Shown in pieces: positions 36,110 through 47,200 of a stretch of DNA of 64,000 nucleotides. The DNA lies in contig CATNEN010000001.1 in the NCBI GenBank assembly GCA_950097015.1, positions 18,170,501 through 18,234,500 of the forward strand, given 5' to 3'. The position numbers and the translations under genes were made by a program. The first letter of the stretch is position 1. The number at the start of each line of letters is the position of its first letter. The notes under the pieces were generated by a model that searched no databases, was not told where the DNA came from, and was given only the letters and a program-made list of their open reading frames with translations. This DNA is from Macrostomum hystrix. Taxonomy: Eukaryota; Platyhelminthes; Macrostomidae.

Positions 36110-38228
36110 TCATTTGTCCAATACAGCCAATGATATTGCTTCTGGCTCTTGTACGGCTTCAAGCTGCCGCTGCTGCTGCTGCTGATTGTACTGTGCCTCA
36201 TAAACTGTCATGTTAGCATAGACTGCAGCTACCGGGTCCGCCTGTGGCTGGAGGGTCTGCTGATAATGATGCGGCGCCTGGAACTGCTGCTGCTGCTGCA
36301 TGGCTGCCGCGTAGCTCTGGTATGAGCTGGCCAAATAGGCTGCATCGTAAGACTGCTGCTGCTGGTGCTGCTGCGGCGGCTGCAGCTCTGGAGTATCGGA
36401 CTGTCTGTTGCAGCCCGCAGATCTGGGCTGCTGCTGCTGCTGACTTCGAAGTTTCTCTTCTCTTCGCCATTTCGCACGACGATTCGAAAACCAGACCTGT
36501 GGCGGTTTTTTACGAAGGAGATTGTGTACTTGTGTACTTTTAAAACCAGTGGGTGATTGTCACGGAGCTAGTGGATTGGAATAGATGTACTTTTACAACC
36601 TATGGATGATTGGAATAGACTGGACTGGTTGTACTTTAACACTCTTGCATGATCGGCACGAATGATTTGGACTGGAATGTACTTTTAAAACCTGTAAACA
36701 ATAGTCCTGAGTAGATTGGAACGTGTGTACATTTGGGAACCTGTGGATGATTGCCACGGAGTTGATTGGAGTGAATGTACTTTAAAGATTAGAACGAAAG
36801 AACTCTTCGTTCGCAAAACCCACTCGCAAAAACCATCCGTGACCCCTTGGCCCTGCTCACCTGGATTCTCGGCTCGGGCAGGGCGATCCTCTTGGACAGC
36901 GACTCCCTGGCGAACACGTCCGGGTAGTGCGTCCTCTCGAACTCCTTCTCCAGCCAGTCCAGCTGCTCCTGGCTGAATGCCGTTCGATTCCGCTGCAGCT
37001 TCCGTTTCAGCCGCAGCCGCAGCTCATCGCCGATGTCGCCAGCCGCAGCCGCCGCTTCGCTGGCCGAGGATTCTTCGTCGCCCGACTGGCCGGGCGAACT
37101 GGAAGTCTCTGGGAACTCCGCTGCGATGTGGGATTTGGGATTCGCACAGTTCAATAGCGTGTCAAATTCTGTCTTGTAGCGATAAATATTGTACCGTAAG
37201 ACTAAATTTGAATGCGCGCGCATCGTGTACTTGTCATTCATATGAAAATATAAATGTTTTAATTTATTTTTTAATTAAATATTAATATATATTAAATATT
37301 ATAACTTTAGACGAAACTAACTGCTATTCTTTTTTATAGTTGTAGATACGTAGGTACGAGTATCCGTTGCCTTCGAAACTTGAAGCGATTTTTTGTCGAA
37401 GGAAAGATTAAAAAATAAATACCATTAATACGATAGATATTAGACAAGTGAAATAATAACATATTAGGAAACATATTTTCACTTATTCTACTTGAATTCA
37501 AACGAAATCATACTTCGTATTGGAGGTGACCGTTAGAAATATAATATTATATAATAATTATATATAATAAAATAATAATATTTCAGGAAGGCTGTTGGCA
37601 TGCAATGGCGCACCACTTGGTGACACTAGACCCGCAGCCAGCGAGGAAGCAATTCTGCCCATTTCGCCGACTCCTGAGCACACACGCACACAGATACTGT
37701 ACGCAGGCACACGCTCACACAGGTGTGTACATCTGCCCTGACTTTCTCATCGTCAGGCAGTGTACACTCTCACTGTGCCTTGGAGGTTGGCCTTCAAGGG
37801 CGTAAATTGCACGACAAGCCCCCAAAGCCTTATCTCCGCTGCTGCTGTAATCAAATGATTACACTGGTAGTAAGAAGTTTCGACGTGTGATAACTTTAAA
37901 TGTCAGTTTTTTAGTTATTAAAAAATTGGCCTTTCGTCTAGTCCGAGTATAAATAATACATCTATAGTTATCAACAACCTGAGATTTAACCAAATACCGC
38001 TATATTCCTGTCACACTACTTGTATTGCAGCGTCAGTATGGTGTAACGAATATTCTATACGAATTTTTTTAGAAACTCGCCATTGACTCCGCCGCTGTCG
38101 TCGGCTGGCCTCGAAGCCGCGGCGGCGACGACCGCAGCTGCGGCAGCCTGGTGAAAGCCGTTCAAAGCGGCGGCGGCGAAGTTGGCCACTGAAACTGCCG
38201 CGTGATGCTGGTTGTAGCCAGCTGGTGT

Positions 38229-38259
<31 letters not shown>

Positions 38260-41200
38260 TGCTCATCCAGCTGGTTTGAGCAGTCAGTCTGGTGAGTCTG
38301 AGCATACCAGGCCGCGTGTGCCTGTCCCCAATGGCCTCCCAACAGCTGCAGTTTGTCATAGACCCCGCCATTGTTAAATGCTACCGCTGCTGCTGCTGCT
38401 GCTGCCGCCGCTGCTGCCTGCGAGTGTCCGACCGGGTGCCCGGCCGCGTCAGTAGCCGCAGTCGAAGTCTCTGTTGACAGATTTCGCAGCACCCGGTTGA
38501 TTGAGGACACCTGGAAATCGTCGGGTTTTTTAGCCTAGTTTTTATTAACAAAATAATAATATGATCTTTCTAGGTTGAGGTGAGATGGATTCGGTACAGG
38601 GAGTAAAAAGGAAAGGGAGGTGAGAATATGTTGCAGAGGGGAACGGAAGAACAGAGAGAAGAGGAAACAGAGGGGAAGAGGAGACAGAGGGGAAGAGGAT
38701 ACAGAGGGGAAGAGGATACAGAGGGGAAGAGGAGACAGAGGGGAATAGGAGACAGAGGGGAAGAGGAGACAGAGGGGAAGAGGATACAGAGGGGAAGAGG
38801 ATACAGAGGGGAAGAGGATACAGAGGGGAAGAGGATACAGAGGGGAATAGGAGACAGAGGGGAAGAGGAGACAGAGGGGGAAGAGGAGACAGAGGGGAAG
38901 AGGAGACAGATGGGAAGAGGATACAGAGGGGAATAGGAGACAGAGGGGAAGAGGAGACAGAGGGGGAAGAGGAGACAGAGGGGAAGAGGAGACAGATGGG
39001 AAGAGAAGACATACGGGAAGAGGAGACAGAGGGGAAGAGGAGACAGAGGGGAATAGGAGACAGAGGGGAAGAGGAGACAGAGGGGGAAGAGGAGACAGAG
39101 GGGAATAGGAGACAGAGGGGAAGAGGAGACAGAGGGGGAAGAGGAGACAGAGGGGAAGAGGAGACAGAGGGGAAGAGGAGACAGAGGGGAAGAGGAGACA
39201 GAGGGGAATAGGAGACAGAGGGGAAGAGGAGACAGAGGGGAAGAGGAGACAGAGGGGAAGAGGAGACAGAGGGGAATAGGAGACAGAGGGGAAGAGGAGA
39301 CAGAGGGGGAAGAGGAGACAGAGGGGAATAGGAGACAGAGGGGAAGAGGAGACAGAGGGGAAGAGGAGACAGAGGGGAAGAGGAGACAGAGGGGAAGAGG
39401 AGACAGAGGGGAATAGGAGACAGAGGGGAAGAGGAAACAGAGCGGAAGAGGATTGCATAAGGGAATATGGGATAATGGTGATAGGGGAATCGGTAAAGAC
39501 ACCAGGAAAGACACTCGTAGGTGTGCTTTTATCTCACAATATAATTACGCTACTATTGTTTATCGAAATTCCTTACGCTACGAACTAGTTTGAGTCAATC
39601 ATTTCGAGTTAAACTCCCCATTCTACATTAATTGGCAATAAAATAGTTTTTGTTGAAAACAGCAGAAAAGCCGGATTATCGCTGGTCAGTGAAGCGGCGC
39701 TAAGTTTGACCATCCTCCAACATCAGTGCTCAGAGCTTGGGCATTTTGAGTCGGTCTTTGATAGAGGAATGAGAGATCCATTTTGTTGTTATTAAACGAC
39801 AGTTTTGCTGAGCACTGCATAACTGCCGGGTGCTAATTAGGCCGGCTCAAATCTTGAGCACGCTACAGTTGGCAGCCAAGGATTCCCGCCCCCACCATCG
39901 CCTGATCCCCTTAGTCTAGCCCAGCAATTATCCTCATTTTCCCAATCCGGATGACAGCGGGCATCGGTGGATAAATCTGCGATTTGGAGGCCCACTGGGC
40001 TGCCTGGTCATGCGGAACACCCAAGGCCCCCCACAGTATCCCACTTGCCCGCTGTGGGTGGAATGCTCAAACCGTGCTCAAATATACCTGTGTGGGGATT
40101 TTGTGCATGGGATATTGTCGATTGTTTATGAGCGTGAGAGTGAGAAAGAGCGTGAGAAGGAGAGTCAGGGTGTGAGAAGCAGAGTCAGGAGGTGAGAAGG
40201 AGAGTCAGGAGGTGAGAAGGAGAGTCAGGAGGTGAGAAGGAGAGTCAGGAGGTGAGAAGGAGAGTCAGGGGATGAGAAGGAGAGTCAGGGGATGAGAAGG
40301 AGAGTCAGGAGGTGAGAAGGAGAGCCAGGGGATGAGAAGGAGAGTCAGGAGGTGAGAAGGAGAGTCAGGGGATGAGAAGGAGAGTCAGGGGATGAGAAGC
40401 AGAGTCAGGAGGTGAGAAGGAGAGTCAGGAGGTGAGAAGGAGAGTCAGGAGGTGAGTAGGAGAGTCAGGAGGTGAAAAGGAGAGTCAGTGGGTGAGAAGG
40501 AGAGTCAGGAGGTGAGAAGGAGAGTCAGGAGGTGAGTAGGAGAGTCAGGAGGTGAAAAGGAGAGTCAGTGGGTGAGAAGGAGAGTCAGTGGGTGAGAAGG
40601 AGAGTCAGGAGGTGAGAAGGAGAGTCAGTGGGTGAGAAGGAGAGTCAGGAAGTGAGAGGGAGAGTCAGGAGGTGAGAAGGAGAGTCAGGAGGTGAGAAGG
40701 AGAGTCAGGGTTTGAGTTCGTTGCGGCAATGGCTCACACTGGGGATGGTGTCGTGTCCGCAGACGCCCTCCTGCAGGAGTCTGTCTCGAATCTCCCATGC
40801 GAAGATGCTAGGGCATTCCCGCTTGTACATGGCGATGCGATCCACCACGGATTTGGTGGCCACCCGCGGCTTGGAGCCGCCGATAGCCTTGGGCATCATG
40901 GAGCCGGTCTCGTAGAAGCGACAGAGGATCTTCGACACGCAGCCGTTCGACACCTGCAGGATGCGCGAGATGTCGCAGGGCCGGGCGCCGCCCCTGGCCA
41001 GGTCGATGATGCGGTGCCGGGTGCTGTCGGGCAGCGGCCTGCCGTTCACGAACACCCCACCGAGCTGGTTCACGCCCGAGTGGCCTGCAGGAGGGGGCGG
41101 ATTTCTGTGATTGGGGGCGGATTCCTGTGATTTAGAGGCGGGTTCCTGTGATTTGGGGGCGGATTTCTATGATTTGAGGGCGGATTTCTGTGATTGGGGG

Positions 41201-44200
41201 GGCGGATTTCTGTGATTCGGGGGCGGATTTCTGTGATTTAGAGGCGGGTTCCTGTGATTTGGGGGTGGATTTCTCTGATTTAGAGGCGGGTTCCTGTGAT
41301 TTGGGGGCGGATTCCTGTGTTTTGGGGGCGGATTCCTGTGATTTAGAGGCGGGTTCTTGTGATTTGGGAACGGGTTCCTGTGATTTGGGGGCGGATTCCT
41401 GTGCTTTTCCGTTGGTTAGCGGATAGCGAATTCACACACGAGTTCTTCTTGAGCATCACTTTAGTTTGAGGCTTTATTTGCGCTGGGATTTGAGGGTGAG
41501 TTGCAGAAAAGTTTTAGGCCATGAGTAGTTTTCATGAGTGGTGCTCAGAATTTTTACTTTCAAACCTTAGAGCTGTTCTCACACTTTCTCTCTAACTCGA
41601 GTCAAACTCAAATAATTACTGAAGGGCTTCACCCTGTTTCTATGCTGCTGCTATGCTAAGCTTTAGAGGGGCGGGTGGGCAGCTCAGACTGGGTTGACAA
41701 GTTTGAGTCCCTCGAAATCCCTGCAATGTGGCTACTGGATCTGTTCGGCTTCCCTAGGAAATATCCTACTATACTAAACAAGGCATTATTGCCTTATAGA
41801 ACTGTAGTTAGATGATCGATCTTTTGAGAAGTCTGGCAAGGAGCTACCAGAAATCGGGCAGGAACTAACCTTTATCGTTTTTAACTCGATTTTGAGTAAG
41901 AATTCAAAACCTTTAGTAGAAAGAAAACTTGAAATTAAAAATAATGTCCGGTGCTTCGTCTCTCCGGTGTCTCATCTCTCCCGTGTCTCATCTCTCCCGT
42001 GTCTCATCTCTCCCGTGTCTCATCTCTCCCGTGTCTCATCTCTCCCGTGTCTCATCTCTCCGGTGTCTCATCTCTCCCGTGTCTCATCTCTCCCGTGTCT
42101 CATCTCTCCGGTGTCTCATCTCTCCCGTATCTCATCTCTCCGGTGTCTCATCTCTCCCGTGTCTCATCTCTCCCGTGTCTCATCTCTCCCGTGTCTCATC
42201 TCTCCCGTGTCTCATCTCTCCCGTGTCTCATCTCTCCGGTGTCTCATCTCTCCCGTGTCTCATCTCTCCCGTGTCTCATCTCTCCGGTGTCTCATCTCTC
42301 CCGTGTCTCATCTCTCCCGTGTCTCATCTCTCCGGTGTCTCATCTCTCCCGTGTCTCATCTCTCCCCTGTCTCATCTCTCCCCTATCTTATCTGTCCCCT
42401 ATGTCCCATCTCTCCCCTGTCTCAGCTTTTGCCCGCTAGTTACACCAGTCTGCCGACCCACTCTGCAGGGCGTTAAAAGAGTGAGGCGACGTACAGACCC
42501 TCATGCCGCTATGGCCTGAGGACGGCGACAAGACAAAAAATTGATCCCATAGGCTCTGATCCTATTCTCCCTGCTCCAATTCGACAGTCTCCAAAGCCTC
42601 AGCTCCCGCCAGCCGGCCCGGACCCCTTAGCCGCATTAGTCTCGTTCGAATTGATTTTCAAGAGAGCTCAGAGCTAGCCGCCTCATCAGACTGGGTCCTG
42701 ATTTAATTACCTCAAGCCCGCCGCGCAATCGACTATCCTGGCCTCTCCCCTCTGCCCCACCCCACTCCCTCCCCCCAGTCGCCCAGTAGGGGGAGAACAC
42801 AATCTGATCGGAATTTTCCTACACACTGTGCGAATCGGAGAGACAGTTTGGGCAAGCACTGTATATCACGCCGGGGTAGAGTGAGTAGAGAGAGAGGGTA
42901 GGGTATGAGAAGTATACTGGCTTCGGGTCTCTCCATATTGACGCGGCGATTCCATAGAAAGTCATAGCACTAAGGAGGCCTTAAACATCCATTCAAATTT
43001 CTACATCCCAGCTGATGCTGATGCCAACAGCCTACCCTTGGCCAGGATTCGAACTGCCAACCACAGCCCCTGAGCTCGATTCCGCGGCGAGGCCACATCC
43101 AAGGCACAGTGAGAGTGTACACTGCCTGACGATGAGAAAGTGAGGGCAGATGTACACACCTGTGTGAGCGTGTGCCTGCGTACAGTATCTGTGTGCGTGT
43201 GTGCTCAGGAGTCAGCGAAATGGGCAGAATTGCCTCCTCGCTGGCTGCGGGTCTAGTGTCACCAAATGCTGTGCCATTTCCCGCAGCCCTCCTGCAATTA
43301 CATGCACATACATGAGGCTTAACATTTAAATTTGAAGTTTTCGCAATCATTGTAACAAAATTATATCGATTTACCGAATGCGGCGCCGACTGAAAATGTC
43401 AATCTTTTTCTGGGTCGGCTATGCTTAATCCTCTTCTGTGGCGTCATTCCAGGGTCACTAACCCGCCCCCGCTAGCATGGATTACAGTTATCCCATTTCC
43501 CATTGCGAAGGCCTTGTCACGATACGCCCATGAAAATCACTGCTATGCGAGAGACTGTTATCAGCTGGTGAAATCTGGCCTATTCAGAATCCGCCTTTGT
43601 CTTATCCAGATTTTTTGTGTGTTAACTTTATTAACAAAGCCAGAGTAACTTTTTTATTTCCAAGAAAAAAACTTGTCATCCCTTCTCAAATAAACTCTGG
43701 GAAGACAAAGTCGAAGGAGGATGGATTTGAGACGGGCCAGGAATAGGGGAAATTTGATCGGAAAACACTGGGGATTGCGTGTCACTGCATGGATCTAAGC
43801 TTGGGCTCTAATAACTCACGGAATTTTGTAAATTTATCCTCAAACAGGGGGCAACTCGGCGATTAATTGGGAAGCCTTAAGAGGATCGGCTCGCGTGTTT
43901 AAAATTTTCTGACTTTAGTGATAAACTGATTCTTGCTCTCTGCCCGCCCTCTCCTTTCCGCTCTCTCCTTTCCGCTCTCTCTGTCTCCACTCTCTCCTTT
44001 CCGCTCTCTCCTTTCCGCTCTCTGTATCCGCTCTCTCCTTTCCGCTCTCTCCTTTCCGCCCTCTCCTTTCCGCTCTCTCCTTTCCACTCTCTCCTTTCCG
44101 CTCTCTCTGTCTCCGCTCTCTCCTTTCCGCCCTCTCCTTTCCGCCCTCTCCTTTCCGCCCTCTCCTTTCCGCTCTCTCTGTCTCCGCCCTCTCCTTTCCG

Positions 44201-47200
44201 CTCTCTCTGTCTCCGCTCTCTCCTTTCCGCTCTCTCCTTTCCGCTCTCTCTGTATCCGCTCTCTCCTTTCCGCTCTCTCCTTTCCGCCCTCTCCTTTCCG
44301 CTCTCTCCTTTCCGCTCTCTCCTTTCCGCTCTCTCTGTCTCCGCTCTCTCCTTTCCGCCCTCTCCTTTCCGCCCTCTCCTTTCCGCCCTCTCCTTTCCGC
44401 TCTCTCTGTCTCCGCCCTCTCCTTTCCGCTCTCTCTGTCTCCGCTCTCTCCTTTCCGCCCTCTCCTTTCCGCCCTCTCCTTTCCGCTCTCTCTGTCTCCG
44501 CCCTCTCCTTTCCGCTCTCTCCTTTCCGCTCTCTCTGTCTCCGCTCTCTCCTTTCCGCCCTCTCCTTTCCGCCCTCTCCTTTCCGCCCTCTCCTTTCCGC
44601 TCTCTCTGTCTCCGCCCTCTCCTTTCCGCTCTCTCTGTCTCCGCCCTCTCCTTTCCGCTCTCTCTGTCTCCGCTCTCTCCTTTCCGCCCTCTCCTTTCCG
44701 CCCTCTCCTTTCCGCCCTCTCCTTTCCGCTCTCTCTGTCTCCGCCCTCTCCTTTCCGCTCTCTCTGTCTCCGCTCTCTCCTTTCCGCTCTCTCTGTCTCC
44801 GCTCTCTCCTTTCCGCTCTCTCTGTCTCCGCCCTCTCCTTTCCGCTCTCTCTGTCTCCGCTCTCTCCTTTCCGCTCTCTCTGTCTCCGCTCTCTCCTTTC
44901 CGCTCTCTCCTTTCCGCTCTCTCCCAATCCGTTCTCTCATTAATCTCCCAGTTTTCTATCTCATCTCTCACAATAAACTTGTTTTTAACCTTCAATTGCC
45001 TTCCACTGAGCGTTGTAAAGTGCACATGTTGCCTGCGAGTATGAAATCTAAAAGGGTTCTAAAAATTCCTACATTTTCCGGCACTGCAGCCGGCGTTACA
45101 AGGTGTTGCACGGCAGGCATGCGATATAGAACTGATTCTGCTATATTCAGCGATGCCAATGGCTTGTTATAAACCTTAACAATTTCAAAAGTCATAAATT
45201 AGCTTTGCGTTTCTTAGAATATTTCAGACTAACAAAACAATATGCAGAGCCATGACATTTGCGAGGGGGGAGACAAAGAAGGTTCAGAAGCTAAGGACTA
45301 AAAAATCCTTTCGAGAAAAATGGGATAGGAATCAAGTTTGGGATTTAACTGAACTGAACAGAAGACCGAGTATTTGCAGGAGTTGGGTTGGCCCTCTTAA
45401 GCTGTTGATCTCCTAGGGGCAATTTTCTTGGAATTCTCTTTCTTGAAGGGCTTCAAACTGTTCGAATGATTTCACAGGCCATGGCAGTCAAAGCTGAGAT
45501 TAGAATCTGGGATGTGTATTTGGGGAGATATTTTAAATACCTTGGCAAATACCTGGCTGGCTGCCTGAGCGAGTCTGACTACATTTTTTGGGAAGTGTTC
45601 GGCTGCGAACGAAAATAAATATAGCACTTTTAGTAGGAATTTTAATGCGAATGTTGGCTAGATAAACACATGACCATTGGGAGAGGGGAAGGTGAGGCAG
45701 AGGGGAAGGTGAGGCAGAGGGGAAGGTGAGGCAGAGGGGAAGGTGAGGCAGAGGGGAAGGTGAGGCAGAGGGGAAGGTGAAGCAGAGGGGAAGGTGAGGC
45801 AGAGGGGAAGGTGAGGCAGAGGGGAAGGTGAGGCAGAGGGGAAGGTGAGGCAGATGGGAAGGTGAGGCAGAGGGGAAGGTGAAGCAGAGGGGAAGGTGAG
45901 GCAGAGGGGAAGGTGAGGCAGAGGGGAAGGTGAGGCAGAGGGGAAGGTGAGGCAGAGGGGAAGGTGAGGCAGAGGGGAAGGTGAGGCAGAGGGGAAGGTG
46001 AGGCAGAGGGGAAGGTGAGGCAGAGGGGGAAGGTGAGGCAGAGGGGAAGGTGAGGCAGAGGGGAAGGTGAGGCAGAGGGGAAGGTGAGGCAGAGGGGAAG
46101 TTGAGGCAGAGGGGAAGGTGAGGCAGAGGGGAAGGTGAGGCAGAGGGGAAGGGGAGGCAGAGGGGAGGGTGAGGCAGAGGGGAAGTTGAGGCAGAGGGGA
46201 AGTTGAGGCAGAGGGGGAAGGTGAGGCAGAGGGGATGGTGAGGCAGAGGGGAAGGTGATCTATTGTGGCCTTGTTAAATCCTCATTTGCATAAAGCAGAA
46301 AAGCAAGTGAGAACACCTGTGTATCATAATCTCTCACATCAAAGGTCATTCAGTGACTGACGCACCCATACTTAAATTACAATAAGCAACTAATTTTGAA
46401 AAGGGAAATTTAAATGCGTTGTGATGGACCTGTCCTAACAGGCAGTGTTAGATGTCCCATATTTTCCCAAATTGGAATTGGGAAGTTGTAATTGAAGTGA
46501 CATGGGTTCCAGGCAAAGCAATTGTGCAGCAACTGCAGGGAGACAAAATGCTCTCTGACTGGTTAAGAGTTGAGCACACGGGCTGACATATGATACTCTC
46601 ATTAGGCGATGTAAACTTGGAAAACTGGTGTGTGCTATTTTTTTGCGGGAAAAGAAACAAACTATATTATATTTCTCCAATATTCTGTTCCTACCAATGA
46701 GTTAATCGTTTAAATTAGTCTCGGAGATGTCAAGCACGCGTTCTTACCTCTCCTAGACTTCTTCGAAATCTTCAGTGAGGAGCCGTCATCTGATGTGACT
46801 GAATGACCTGCGTGCGAGGGTATGATTGCTAGCATTGTTGAAACAGCTTTTGCATCCCTGGTAATGAGTTGCAGTAAAAAAACTGCAGGGGGATCCCAAA
46901 ATATGACATTCAGATCCCAAAATGACATTCAGATCCCAAAATATGACATTCAGATCCCAAAATATGACATTCGGATCCCAAAATATGACATTCGGATCCC
47001 AAAATATGACATTCAGATCCCAAAATATGACATTCGGATCCCAAAATATGACATTCGGATCCCAAAATATGACATTCGGATCCCAAAATATGACATTCAG
47101 ATCCCAAAATATGACATTCGGATACCAAAATATGACATTCGGATCCCAAAATATGACATTCAGATCCCAAAATATGACATTCAGATCCCAAAATATGACA

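Noticed and set aside
41670-41740. Possible tRNA gene
   Set aside because: Only a loose A-box-like word. No foldable cloverleaf or B box.
43877-45025. Three overlapping minus-strand frames over 340 codons and a plus-strand frame of 336 codons
   Set aside because: The 14/15-bp units contain no stop in any frame, so all readings stay open. The products are pure Arg/Glu or Ser/Leu/Pro repeats inside a Pax6 intron.
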